Below, one piece after another: positions 48,997 to 58,764 of a stretch of DNA of 64,000 nt. The stretch is taken from NCBI GenBank assembly GCA_023212645.1, contig JALBYC010000027.1:1-64000 (forward strand), read 5' to 3'. How positions within the stretch are numbered: position 1 is the stretch's first letter; every line of letters begins with the position of its first letter. Below the pieces are notes generated by a model. That model was given only the letters and a program-made list of their open reading frames with translations. It searched no databases and was not told where the DNA came from. Source of the DNA: Farysia itapuensis. Taxonomy: Eukaryota > Basidiomycota > Ustilaginomycetes > Ustilaginales > Ustilaginaceae. The translations under genes and the position numbers were made by a program.

Positions 48997-49295
48997 TGCG
49001 TTGAGAGTAGATGGGCAAGCGGCAATATGCACCAGACGCACAGACTTCAGACTCCACAAACCACGAACCGCGAACCCGGAACCCGGAACCGCGGAACCCT
49101 AAATTCATTGTCGAGATCTTAAATGTATTTCGCCGTTGAGCGATTGAGCGCATGAGGAAGGAGTGAAGGTATGTTACAGGAAAGAAGGCCCAATCTGATG
49201 AAGATGGATGGATGCAGAGGATGAGGAGCAGACTTGGCTCCGGTTGAAGGAGGAGTACAGCCCGCGTCTGGCATTTAAGGCCACGTTTTCGGTAT
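48997..49295. other. ADE17 3' region / PFK2 leader with GAACC-type short repeats
   Basis: Between two tandem minus-strand genes. At 49066-49103 degenerate copies of (c)gaaccc(g) run into AACCCTAA, which equals 1.3 units of the (TTAGGG)n telomere repeat and resembles telo-box promoter elements. No gene was seen. The role is unknown. Confidence 0.4.
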
Positions 49296-51149
49296 TTAAT
49301 GGTGGAAAAGTCGGAGGTTGGTGCGCACAACGACGATGCCGTACTTGTTGGCAGTCTTGACGCACGCTTCGTCCATGACCGAACCGCCTGGAGCGACGAT
49401 GAACGAGGTCCCTGATCGTGCCGCGCGGTGAACATTGTCAGGGAAGGGGAAGAAGGCATCTGAAGCACACACAACACCTTTGAGCTTGGCTGCATGCTCC
49501 TTTCGCTCAGCAGCTGACAAAGGTTCTGGCACGGTCTCAAACATGGCTTCCCATTCGGCCCGCTCGTCATCCGACATCTCACTGCCTTCGACAAACAGGT
49601 CGATGACGTTGGACTTTTCAGGACGCTTGGTGCCCTTTTTGAACGGCAAGGCCAGGACGCGAGGGTGCTGTCGAAGCCAGAAGTTGTCGACCTTGCTGCC
49701 GGCAAGTCGTGTGCAGTGGATGCGCGACTGTTGACCGGCACCAAGACCGATGACCTGTCCGTTCTTTGCATAGCAGACCGAGTTGGACTGTGTGTACTTG
49801 AGCGCAAGGGTGGCTACAATCAAGTCGAGCTCCGACTGTTGTGGAATCGTCTTGGTTTCCGAGACGATTTCGCGGAAGAGATCTTTGGTGATCTTGACGT
49901 CGTTTCGTCGCTGTTGAAGCTCGACACCGTATACAGTCCGGGTCTCGGGTCCCGAAGGCTCGAATTGTGGGTCAATCTGGAGCACGCAGTACTTGCCTCC
50001 CTTCTTTTTCGACAGAATCTCCAGCGCTTCAGGCTCGTAGGAAGGAGCAATGACGCCGTCGGACACTTCTCGCCCGATGATGCGGGCAGTCTGGGCATCC
50101 ACAGGATGAGAAAGACCGATAATATCGCCAAAGGACGACATTCGATCAGCGCCACGGGCACGAGCATAGGCAGTGGCCAAGCCAGAAAGCTGACCGAGGT
50201 CGTCCACAAAGAAGGCCTTGGCCTCCACTTCAGACAGGGGCACACCCACAGCGGCACCAGCAGGACTGACGTGCTTGAAGGAAGCGGCAGCTGGCAGACC
50301 CGTCGCCTCGGCGAGCTCTTTGACAAGCGCCCAAGCATTGAGCGAGTCGAGCAGGTTGATGTAGCCAGGCGATCCGCAAAGGGCCTTGACAGGCATCTCC
50401 CCTGACGTCACAAATGCCTGTGCAGGCTTCTGGTGAGGGTTGGCACCGTATCGCAGTGGGAATTGCTGCACAAGATCGGTAGACTTGGAAGCGATACTGG
50501 CGTACTGTTGTCTGTAATAGTTGCTGATGGCCTCGTCGTACTTTGCCGTCTGAGAGAAGGCCTTGACGGCGAGGAGGTTGCGGTTCGCCTTGGCAGCTTC
50601 AGCGTCTGCCTGAGAGTAGTTGTGGAGGAAGCTGTTGTAGTCCTTTGGGTCAGAGAGGACCCAGACTCGCTCGTGGTTCTTGGCAGCAGCTCGAAGAAGA
50701 GTTACACCACCGATGTCCACTTCCTCTGTGGCCTGTGCGATGGTCGGCGCTGGGTCCTTGGAGATGGTCTCCTCAAAGGGGTACAGGTTGCAAACCACGA
50801 TGTCGATGGGATCGATGTTCTGCTGCTTGAGATCGTTCTGGTCCGAGGTCTTGGACGTTTGGGCAAGAATGCCGCCATGTACGGCCGGGTGAAGGGTTTT
50901 GACGCGTCCGCCGAGCATCTCTGGTGCTTTGGTGATGTCAGAGACATCTCCAATCGGCAGGCCAGCCTCTCGGACCAGCTTGGCAGTACCTCCCGAACCC
51001 AGCAGCCGGACTCCAGCAGAGTGCAGGCCCTTGGCAAGATCCAAGAGGCCCGTCTTGTCGTAGACCGATAGCAACGCGATGGGTTTGGCAGATGACGACG
51101 ACATACTCTGATCTGCTCTTGATTGTAGAGATGCTGGTGGAGATGGCAT
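49296..51149 (-). CDS. ADE17: Bifunctional AICAR transformylase/IMP cyclohydrolase (ATIC)
   Basis: A 617-residue enzyme for the last two steps of de novo IMP synthesis. The N-terminal MGS-like cyclohydrolase domain begins at [18 protein letters not shown] and has [15 protein letters not shown] and [16 protein letters not shown]. The transformylase domain has the catalytic Lys-His pair (Lys292-His293) in [12 protein letters not shown], then [19 protein letters not shown] sequence, [24 protein letters not shown] and [16 protein letters not shown]. Length is typical (about 590 plus a short Ser-rich lead). A second in-frame ATG at 51104 ([12 protein letters not shown]) could be the true start and would remove 15 residues. 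It is upstream of and tandem with the PFK2-type gene. Confidence 0.96.
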   Translation of the reverse strand: MPSPPASLQSRADQSMSSSSAKPIALLSVYDKTGLLDLAKGLHSAGVRLLGSGGTAKLVREAGLPIGDVSDITKAPEMLGGRVKTLHPAVHGGILAQTSKTSDQNDLKQQNIDPIDIVVCNLYPFEETISKDPAPTIAQATEEVDIGGVTLLRAAAKNHERVWVLSDPKDYNSFLHNYSQADAEAAKANRNLLAVKAFSQTAKYDEAISNYYRQQYASIASKSTDLVQQFPLRYGANPHQKPAQAFVTSGEMPVKALCGSPGYINLLDSLNAWALVKELAEATGLPAAASFKHVSPAGAAVGVPLSEVEAKAFFVDDLGQLSGLATAYARARGADRMSSFGDIIGLSHPVDAQTARIIGREVSDGVIAPSYEPEALEILSKKKGGKYCVLQIDPQFEPSGPETRTVYGVELQQRRNDVKITKDLFREIVSETKTIPQQSELDLIVATLALKYTQSNSVCYAKNGQVIGLGAGQQSRIHCTRLAGSKVDNFWLRQHPRVLALPFKKGTKRPEKSNVIDLFVEGSEMSDDERAEWEAMFETVPEPLSAAERKEHAAKLKGVVCASDAFFPFPDNVHRAARSGTSFIVAPGGSVMDEACVKTANKYGIVVVRTNLRLFHH

Positions 51150-52553
51150 GTGTAAGAAAAAAGTTTAATCTTCTTGAAGTTCATGTTAGGTCGAAATACC
51201 AATCTTCTTCCTCGCTTTCGCACGGATAACAGCTCAGATCAGCACGGTGCGGCGTGCAGCATGTGCAGCTGTCCCGCATGACCTTCGAAAGAAGCTCGTG
51301 CCGACTGTGCCTCGAAGTGCATGGCACTAGCTCGGCAGCACTACCTCGTGGAAGAGCGCTATGACCGCTTCAAGTCACGCAGTCACACCCAGTCCGCAAG
51401 AAAACTCACATCGATACGGTTAGACGTGGCTCTAGCATGCGGTGCTTGGTTCTTCAACGCTTCGGTGCTTCACTGGATCGCCATGTGGGCAGCGGGCCCG
51501 GGGGAGATGGGAGGTCCTGACCTAAGCGGCGACCTTTGAAATGTGCTTTCCCATTGCGTCCCTGCGGAAGCAAACAAGATCCGGTAGCGAAGCCTTGAGG
51601 TTCGCGTACAGAGACACTGAGACAACCCCAAAATGAGTGCTGGGCAAGGATTCAGAAGAAGTGTGTCTCACATTCTGGGGGTGCAGTCTGAAAAAAGAAG
51701 ATGGAATCGACGCCCAGTCCAGGCGGGCTTTGGATTACGATTGGGACAAATATCGGCAATCAGTGCCCACTAGCTTGGCCAAAACGGGACCAACGGCGGG
51801 ATCGTGCTTCGCCTATATCGACATGATCGGCGGACCGCAGGCTTGTGCGAGGAGAGCAGCGGCACGAAGCGAGCAGAGATGTTGAAAAGCTGCAGCCCGT
51901 GGCCGAATTTGAGGGTGCTGATCTGCAACCGGGCATCTAGTTTTCAAATTGCGAATTTCGCTCGGTCGCCCATGTTTTCTAATTCGAATTCTAATCGGCT
52001 GCCATCTGCCCGACGGTTCCCGAGCTGTCACTTTGCAGTGCGGTATCAACAACAACATCGACACCCGCCCTCCAACTCAGGCCGTTGGAGCACACACTGT
52101 GAAACGCAATGTGCGCTGCTGCACTCTGTCGATCATAGTGAGTCGCTCAACTTTGGGCTATGCACCCTCAATCTGCGCGCGCCCACAGTCAGAGTCTCAA
52201 ATCCCCGTGAGTACCCTGTTTTTGGTTTTCTCCTCCTCTACATCTCACCATATCATTGCTCTCCTCTCCCTCCCCTCGTCCTCGCTTCCCTGTCCACGCC
52301 TCGCTTCTGGTTCCTATCTGCACACAGCTTCTACAAACACACTTTGCTTGCAGCGCAATCCCAGTGTTGTAACCCTTGCTCGATTCGATCCAGAAACACA
52401 TATCAGCAACCACTCTTTTCTTCCAACCATCTACTGTTCCTCTTTCCCAGAAACATCTACCAGCAACCCATCCTACACCACCGTCCGTCGCTGTCCCCCT
52501 CTCGCTCTTTACCTACCACCGTCCTTCAGCTCCTTGCATCTCACTACATCAAG
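51150..52553. other. Long upstream region of the expansin-like gene
   Basis: 1.4 kb with no supported gene. The last 350 bp (52200-52553) is very C/T-rich, giving stop-poor frames that look long but have no signal of coding, and ends in caagATGA. This probably is the promoter and leader of the secreted protein gene. Its length, against 100-800 bp for most neighbours, fits a condition-regulated gene. Confidence 0.5.
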
Positions 52554-53048
52554 ATGAAGCTCACTACTATTGTCCTCGCCCTCACGGCTGTCGTAGCCGC
52601 CTCTGTCTCTGCTTCTCCCGTCGTCGGCAGCTCCGAGTCTGGACTGGAAGTTCTCGGAGAGCGATCATATGAACGCAAGGCACGACACGTCGAGGTGGCC
52701 GCTCGCGCAAACGAGTCTACCGAAGACCTCGAGGCCCGTGACTGGGTCAGCAAGTCCGGCAAGCTCACCTACTACGCCGGCAGCCAGCTCAACAACCCCG
52801 CCTGTGGCGGCCCAACACCCAACGACAACTCCATGGTCGTCGCTGTCAAGGAAAACGGCGGATACGGCTCCTGCGGCGAGACCGTTCACATCCACTACGG
52901 CGGAAAGATGGTCTCTGTGAAGATAGTAGATTACTGCGCGAGCTGCGAATGGGGGCACTTCGACGGCACGAAAGGAGTCTTCAAACAGCTTGCTCCCCTC
53001 AGCAAAGGTGTTCTGAACGGCATCCACTTCAAGCTGTTTACCAATTAG
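52554..53048 (+). CDS. Small secreted expansin-like (RlpA/DPBB) protein
   Basis: A 164-residue protein. Residues 1-20 are a clear signal peptide (MKLTTIVLALTAVVAASVSA). A charged pro-like stretch (about 21-66) follows, with dibasic or basic sites (ERKARH). The double-psi beta-barrel domain covers about 68-162: GKLTYYAGSQLNNPACGG, YGSCGETVHIHYGG, VKIVDYCASCEWGHFD and a C-terminal GIHFKLF. Four cysteines (84, 107, 128, 131) and the Asp-Tyr-Cys motif match fungal barwin/RlpA-like expansin-like proteins, which bind or loosen cell walls. There is no C-terminal cellulose-binding domain. In plant-associated smuts such proteins may be effectors; that is inference. The frame is open upstream for 250 codons but without an ATG or coding character; the start rests on the signal peptide. 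Confidence 0.85.
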   Translation: MKLTTIVLALTAVVAASVSASPVVGSSESGLEVLGERSYERKARHVEVAARANESTEDLEARDWVSKSGKLTYYAGSQLNNPACGGPTPNDNSMVVAVKENGGYGSCGETVHIHYGGKMVSVKIVDYCASCEWGHFDGTKGVFKQLAPLSKGVLNGIHFKLFTN

Positions 53049-54450
53049 GCAGTACCTTGGCGTACTGGCAAACACGACGTTTTCCGGTCTAACAATTTTC
53101 GGTTCAAATTTCTTCCTACGCTTCCTGCATACACCTGTCTAGTCGCCCGCAAGTGCTTGACAGCCTGACCACGCTCCTTTCTCCGACACATCTGCTTCGC
53201 TTTTCATGGTTCCGTTACTTCTTGTACTGCCTCGGAGACTGCTCCTTCCGGAGAACTGTCTCGGCACCCTTCTCTCCTTTCCAAAGTCATCTAATCTTCG
53301 CTCTTCCGTTGGCCCTTCGACACAGGCCTCGATGCTGCTACCTACCTCACAGACACTTACTCAGCGCCTAGAGCGCTGGACTTGTCTCATACAGTGGAAT
53401 AGATTTTCACTGCTAGAAAATGATCAATTGCTACTACAAAGTTGTGAACTCGTGGGTGTGTGTGTGAAATGTACATTGGACGTTCTGTTGCAGTGCTGAA
53501 AGACGAGGTATCGTTATGCATGCTTGTCTGTTCGATCGTCGGTAGGGCTATGCTCAATCTGAAGATTTAGATAAGAGCAGCATCAAGAGCAGAGCAAGCT
53601 TTGTTCGTGATCCATCAAGCGGCTTGCAGACCGTCATGCAGCGAAGTGGGACAGATCGGTAGAATCGTGACGACGATCGTCTTCGTCAAATCAGCGCAGC
53701 AGCGCGAGAGAGGCGTTGCAATACTTCCCCTTCAACGGATACGCCGATTTACCATCTTCAGCAGCCATCCATGCGCCAGATGATAGGAAGACATGATTCG
53801 GCGAACTTTCACCAGAGAATAGAGTTCCCACCAAAAAGCGGCAATGATTTTACCACGGTCCTGCCAGTGGAAGCTTCATCTGGGCGATAACCGTAAAACC
53901 TTCTCTCTCCTTGCTTCAAGGTCGGTGGTGACTTCACACGTAATTCAAGCTAGCGCAGACAGCCTCACGTTGCACCGGATTGGTCGACCTTCACGGTCTC
54001 ATTTCGGTCTTGCTGAACCACGACGGCCGCCAGTGCTAGCTGAAACCTTGTCATTCATACTTCCGAATATGCTCTGGATACCGAATGAAATGGGGTGCAG
54101 CCTCTTCGCTGCACCGCCTTATCTGCGTCACGCGGTCGCAATATCATTAGCCTGCTCTTGTACGCTATTCTCCGAAGCTAATGAGAATGCTAGCATATTT
54201 GCTGAAGCTAGACTGCGCTGTCCCCACCGAGGTATGGTTCGCCCACCTCGCGTATCGCTCTTGTGAGCTTCATTCTAGTAGAGAAATGGTCTGCACCGTG
54301 CTTGAGGAAAGGTATATAGTGCACTCCCTTTTCCCTACTCGACACAAATCCTCATCAAGTCGATGCCCTTCGGGGCATAGTCACTCACGCAGTCTCAATT
54401 TCCCCCGGTGCCCTTGTGTTTCCCCCTTGGGTGACGGGGAATACAAGTCT
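53049..54450. other. Gene-free stretch before the recombinase relic
   Basis: About 1.4 kb with no supported gene. Frames present (for example 53844-54266) have neither a recognised domain nor a coding-like composition, and could be decayed sequence. A TATATA element at 54313-54318 lies about 135 bp before the first ATG of the recombinase-like relic and may be its old core promoter. Confidence 0.5.
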
Positions 54451-54493
54451 ATGGCAGCTGTCGACGCGACCAGGGAAGAAGTCCTTTGCCGCC
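54451..54493 (+). repeat. Direct repeat copy 1 (43 nt)
   Basis: This copy matches 54832-54874 at 37 of 43 positions and includes an uninterrupted 20-nt identity (ggaagaagtcctttgccgcc). Both copies begin with ATGGCA and are in the same reading frame, 381 nt (127 codons) apart. This suggests an internal duplication within the recombinase relic. Confidence 0.8.
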
Positions 54494-54831
54494 TGCTCTT
54501 CCGAACCAAAAAATCAGACAGTACTAAGGGAGGGCCCTTTGCCTTCCAAATTGGACCCGCGACGCTAGCTACTACGAGCAGCGTCGTGTAGCCTCACGAG
54601 CTCGCGTCCACTCGGACGCTGCGCTCCAGGCTGTCTTCGATCAATTCACCGAAGTTGCTGGTAAGTTTGGCAGCGTGGAACCACGTGTAGCATCCGGTCT
54701 TCTGACACATTTTATGTACGCTAGATGATCTCGAGGCAACGAGACATCAAAAATGGAGGTCGCCACGACATATGGCCAGCCTTGCCGCAGCCGAGGGATT
54801 CCTAACAGGGTTCCTCGAGAGGTACATCAAT

Positions 54832-54874
54832 ATGGCACACATCGACGCAACCACGGAAGAAGTCCTTTGCCGCC
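54832..54874 (+). repeat. Direct repeat copy 2 (43 nt)
   Basis: Partner of 54451-54493. Here the repeat lies within the main frame of the relic and encodes MAHIDATTEEVLCR, against MAAVDATREEVLCR in the first copy. Three of the four differing bases near the start change amino acids. Confidence 0.8.
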
Positions 54875-56004
54875 CGCCGGCTTTTAGCCTGGCAGAGGAC
54901 AGGCGCTTTTGGAAGTCGCTTTGTGCGCTTGTAGCAGTGAGGTCATCAAAACGCCCGAATGCTATAGACGCAAAGGGTATGCAACGGGCCCTGTCCTCTG
55001 TTCGGGGCGATATGATCTCTCTCTATGTTGCTTATCATAAGCTCACAGGAGGTCATGTCGCCCAGGACATCAAGAAAGAGTGTGAGGCGTACAATTGACA
55101 GCGCCTCAACGTCCCAGAACAGCGGCAAAAGCAGCAGGCGACGTTCAAGGACGTCTACAACATCATCCGGTCAGGCATTTTCTCGCCGCAGGTGCAAATG
55201 CGCTTGTGGCGAGAAAGGCTGCAGTGCGCCTTGCTACTGCTTCTGCTCGCATACACTGCGGCTAGGCCTGGGGAGCTCGTCCGAAATCCCGAGTACGACG
55301 ACGCCCTTAAGTGGAAGGATGTGACGTTCTTTCTCACTCTAATCACGCGCTCGGACGGACGCACAGGATATCGTCTATCCTATGACGTCCGAATCCGCAA
55401 CCTGAAGGGGGCAAGGCAGAACGACTCAGAATTCCGAGTTCAGCCTTTGTACATGTCGGAAAGCTTAGCTTTCTGCATGGATGCAACTGCTCTACTGGCA
55501 ATCCTTGCAACAGAGGATGGCCTTTTCGGATCCGTGGACGTGATCGCCATCGTAAACGGAAGCAACGACCTGGAACTCTCAGCTTCCCTCTTTCCCCCCG
55601 GCGCTCAGACTGTTGAGATCCCGGTTGTACCAACAGTGGTCGACTCCTTTGTGTTTCACTCTCTTCGAGTCGTCTCTTCACGGACAACTTTCGAGTCTTC
55701 TCATCACGCACTATTTCAACAGGACTAGTCACAATCATCTGGGTCATCGTCTCCGCAGTCTTGCTCGTGTCTCTATCCATAATACCTGATTCGATGCAAC
55801 ACGTGCATAAGACCAGCCACCAGATGGCTCCTCATCAAGGTTTCCACTCGAGTCGGATACCCGCAGTCACGAAGGACTAAATGCGATTGTTGATGATGTA
55901 TATGCATGTATGGAATGTATGCGTGTCTATGGAAATGCAGATGATGGGGTGCTTGAAAGGCGAGACTAAAGATGAGTATGGATGAATGCTGGGGAAGGGA
56001 TGTG

Positions 56005-58326
56005 TCAGGGGCAGGGGTCAGGATCGCTGTCATGGATGGAATTGCCACAGTCACATTGGTCTCTGTAGCCGGACGTATCGGAATGCTTGGGAGCCAGGCT
56101 TTGCTCGGCGTGTGCAGCGTCGGAGGGGGTTTGGTCGTGGATGGAAGGAGACTGGCCGGAATGAAGCTCGTGCTGATGATGCGAGCACAGCTCGTCGTGG
56201 TCGTGGTGATGATGCGCATGCCCAGACAGCGCCACTTTGGCTTTCAATTTAGCCCTGTTCTTCTTGGCGACAAGTTTCTTGCGGCTTCTGCACGCGCGAA
56301 GCATTAGCGGTGGCTGGCCGTAGTACAGCTCGTATTCGCAAAACACGCAAATCCAGTCATCGGCTGTGAAGAGAGACGAGAGTGGAGCCGAGGCGTGGTG
56401 GTTGCAGCTGCTGCCGTGTTTGTGCGATGCACTGCGTGCGACAGGCGCTTCAACCTTGCTTCGAGGAGTAGGGGTCGGCTTGCCTGACTTCTGAGGTGGG
56501 TGCGGCGGCATCTTTGCGAGGCTTTCGGGGTCGCGGACCGAGTTGCGGGTGGGATTGCGTCTCGCAAAGGACGCATCTTGGGGTGTAGGCGCAGACGGCG
56601 GCGCAGTTGGCGCAGAGTCATCGGGCGGTAGCCGAATGCGAGTTTCGCCCATTGAAGACTTACTCGTGATACCCGGATCGAGAGAGACATCGTCCATAGC
56701 GTACGACAGATCGTTCAAATCGCCCTGCAAAAGGCTGTCGGTCAATTCTTTGGGAGCGGCGTCAACCTGCAACCGAAGTTCGCCAAGACTGGCAGTCACG
56801 AGACAAGGCATGCGAAAGTCGAACGCTTTGGTCGGCACAGCGACACCTGGCTTAGTGTCTCTCGCCACTTCCAATTCACTGCCATGCCGCGACATGGCAG
56901 GCGTGCTGACATGTGTCGACTCGGACGATGATGCCGGTAGTGCGGGTGGTGCCATTGTCTTCTCTGTTGTCGAGACTTGACCAGCGCTAGAGGGTCTGGC
57001 AGTACTGCCACTGGCCCTAGCTCTGATGGCTGACAGGGGCATGGTTTTGGAAACAAGATTGGAGCCTCGAAGTGCCTGCGAACGCTTTTCTGCCTTGGAC
57101 ATCCGTTTCTGCGGCTTTTTTTCGTGGTTGAGCAAAACCTGAGCAGCCTCTGCCTGCAGACGTCGAGCCAGTAGCAGCTCTTTCTCGGCACGGTCTATCT
57201 CCAATTTAGCTTCGGTCAACAACTTCTGACGACGCAGAGCACTTTGTGAAAGTCGGAACCGGATCTTGGCTCGAAGATGCTGCATAGTCGTTTGAGACTT
57301 GGATTGACGGCAGACCTGCGTGCAACAGAACGGAGGCTGGATCGAGTCTGCCTCTTTGTTGTGTGTATACAGGTTCGCATGGCTACTAACCTCGCAAGGG
57401 CGAGACAGAGATCTACTACTGCTTGTTGCACGAAGCTCGGCACTTCTTGGAGTGATGTTGGCACGGGCAGTTGTGGAGGCAGTGACGGTAGTTGGGCTGG
57501 TGGACCGACTGCTCTTGCGCTTCTTCTTGTTGCCGAGATGGGAAGGTCGGCAGACGTCCAGGTCGAGATCGCTGTCGTCTGAACGAGCGCAACCAGCGTC
57601 GCACGCATCGTTGCAGCAAATCGCGTTGTGAGTGTGCCTGATTCTCTCATGTAGTGGCTTGATTTGCTGGCGGTTCTGGTGCATTGGACGAGCTAGCGTC
57701 AGAGATAAAGACAAACGACGCAGGAGGTGTGTTTTGTGCACCTTTGCGTCCTGACTGCATAGCAGGATGAGTTGAGCGGCGCGTTGGCGGTGGTGATACG
57801 CATCATCGAGCAGACTGGGAGGCATTTGGGCGAATTGAAAAGGTGGTGGATCACGAGCAGATTGCGAAGGCAGAATCGTCGCTGACGAATGCAGTGCCGA
57901 GGATTGTGACAGCGATGCAGTAGGGTCGAGGGTGGCGATAGCAGGATCCGGGAAAGTGCTTTGTGCCTTTCTTCCAATCGTGACGCTTGTGTAGAGGCTG
58001 TTGACGACATCGATGTCCGAGGGTGTGGTCGGAGAAGGATGGGACCGGGTGCTCCTGTCAGCGGGGTCTTCTTCTGTAGCTTTCGCAGCAGTCATTTGCG
58101 CTTCTTGTGCAGATGGCAAAATAGGCCCTAGCTTTCTTCTGGGAAGATTCCTGAGCATACGAGGCACGCCGAACGTGGGCACGTCATCGTCAAGGCCACG
58201 ACCATCTTGGTGCCATTGCGGCTGCTGGTCTTGGTACAGAGACTCGTTTTGCTTGGTGTGGAATTGAACATGCTCTTTATGCCTTGTGTGAAGATCGAGA
58301 GACGGCTCAGGTGACATGTCGACCAT
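56005..58326 (-). CDS. Unknown fungal protein with conserved WICVFCEYELYYG Cys motif and His-rich tail
   Basis: A 773-residue protein of unknown function. Most is disordered and Ser/Thr/Pro-rich. Two parts look constrained. One is a coiled-coil-like basic segment (about 385-435; RFRLSQSALRRQKLLTEAKL, then EIDRAEKELLLARRLQAEAAQ). The other is a C-terminal block (about 650-690), DDWICVFCEYELYYGQPP then LMLRACRSRKKLVAKK. The latter, a Cys-x-x-Cys followed by a third Cys and a basic stretch, recurs in uncharacterised fungal proteins as I recall them, and may bind metal. The tail has HAHHHHDHDE and several His/Cys. A classic N-terminal nuclear signal is not evident, but KKKRKSSRS is present. Start at 58326 is the first ATG; MVDMSPEP could also begin at the second Met. 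Confidence 0.75.
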   Translation of the reverse strand: MVDMSPEPSLDLHTRHKEHVQFHTKQNESLYQDQQPQWHQDGRGLDDDVPTFGVPRMLRNLPRRKLGPILPSAQEAQMTAAKATEEDPADRSTRSHPSPTTPSDIDVVNSLYTSVTIGRKAQSTFPDPAIATLDPTASLSQSSALHSSATILPSQSARDPPPFQFAQMPPSLLDDAYHHRQRAAQLILLCSQDAKVHKTHLLRRLSLSLTLARPMHQNRQQIKPLHERIRHTHNAICCNDACDAGCARSDDSDLDLDVCRPSHLGNKKKRKSSRSTSPTTVTASTTARANITPRSAELRATSSSRSLSRPCEVSSHANLYTHNKEADSIQPPFCCTQVCRQSKSQTTMQHLRAKIRFRLSQSALRRQKLLTEAKLEIDRAEKELLLARRLQAEAAQVLLNHEKKPQKRMSKAEKRSQALRGSNLVSKTMPLSAIRARASGSTARPSSAGQVSTTEKTMAPPALPASSSESTHVSTPAMSRHGSELEVARDTKPGVAVPTKAFDFRMPCLVTASLGELRLQVDAAPKELTDSLLQGDLNDLSYAMDDVSLDPGITSKSSMGETRIRLPPDDSAPTAPPSAPTPQDASFARRNPTRNSVRDPESLAKMPPHPPQKSGKPTPTPRSKVEAPVARSASHKHGSSCNHHASAPLSSLFTADDWICVFCEYELYYGQPPLMLRACRSRKKLVAKKNRAKLKAKVALSGHAHHHHDHDELCSHHQHELHSGQSPSIHDQTPSDAAHAEQSLAPKHSDTSGYRDQCDCGNSIHDSDPDPCP

Positions 58327-58764
58327 CCATTTGACCGCAAGCGGTGCTTCGGGGGAAGAGGGGAATGGGTAACGTTATTGATCTTTGCACATTGCTCCGG
58401 TGAGAGACGCCCACGTCGACCCAAATAGCAAACAGAACTTTTGGCTGGATACGGGGGGACGGAGTAACGAAACAAGACCCTCGCAAGAATCTGATGAGGC
58501 AAGCGAGTGCTTCTGAGAGCCAGAGCCTTTGAATGCCTTGGTGGTGGCGGACGAGGATCAAGATGTCCACACTCGCACAAGACAGGACCCCTTTCAAGCA
58601 AGATTCTAAAAAAAAAAAAGTTTCGGTCTGCAGCCGTCAGAGTGGAGCGTGTGTGACCAAAAGTAGGCACGCAAGCAAGCAAGCGCGCCAGTCCAAATTC
58701 TAAAGTGCTAGGCCATGTATTCGTTTGTGATCGTCTGATAGCTGATGGTAGCATGGTGAGGTGC
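58327..58764. other. Upstream region of the unknown minus-strand gene
   Basis: 438 bp between a start codon (58326) and the stop of the next minus-strand gene. It contains an A12 run (58609-58620 in plus orientation; poly-T in the gene sense). No gene, RNA or repeat was recognised. Confidence 0.45.

Larger units (their letters stand above)
54451..55728 (+). pseudogene. Degenerate DUF3435-like tyrosine recombinase (mobile-element captain-type) relic
   Basis: Frame-linked remains of a recombinase-like gene. An exon-like segment in the third frame (about 54540-54660, YYEQRRVASRARVHSD) joins across a good 64-nt intron (54661-54724; gtaagt, ctgac branch, gctag) to the main frame 54727-55728. That frame is broken by one TGA at 55096-55098 (a CGA-to-TGA change would explain it). 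After the break come LQCALLLLLLAYTAARPGELV with the box-I Arg at 55264-55266, ALKWKDVTFFLTL, and FHSLR at 55654-55668 resembling the box-II HxLR. The series resembles fungal DUF3435 proteins, the YR family heading Starship elements. The frame stops soon after box II, so the terminal Tyr is not found. The 5' part near 54451 is out of frame with the exon. Probably inactive. Family call is from pattern only. Confidence 0.6.

Noticed and set aside
51804..52553. A 250-codon open stretch in frame with the expansin-like protein
   Set aside because: It begins at a GTG, lacks any domain, and its openness follows from C/T-rich composition (a second frame is also open over 51949-52557). The signal peptide at 52554 marks the real start.
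53844..54266. A 140-codon plus-strand frame in the gene-poor stretch
   Set aside because: Its composition and lack of domains look like chance or decayed sequence. No splice links tie it to the recombinase relic.
54313..54318. TATATA before the recombinase relic as an active promoter
   Set aside because: It is positioned like a TATA box but the gene it would serve is broken, so it is mentioned only as a possible remnant.
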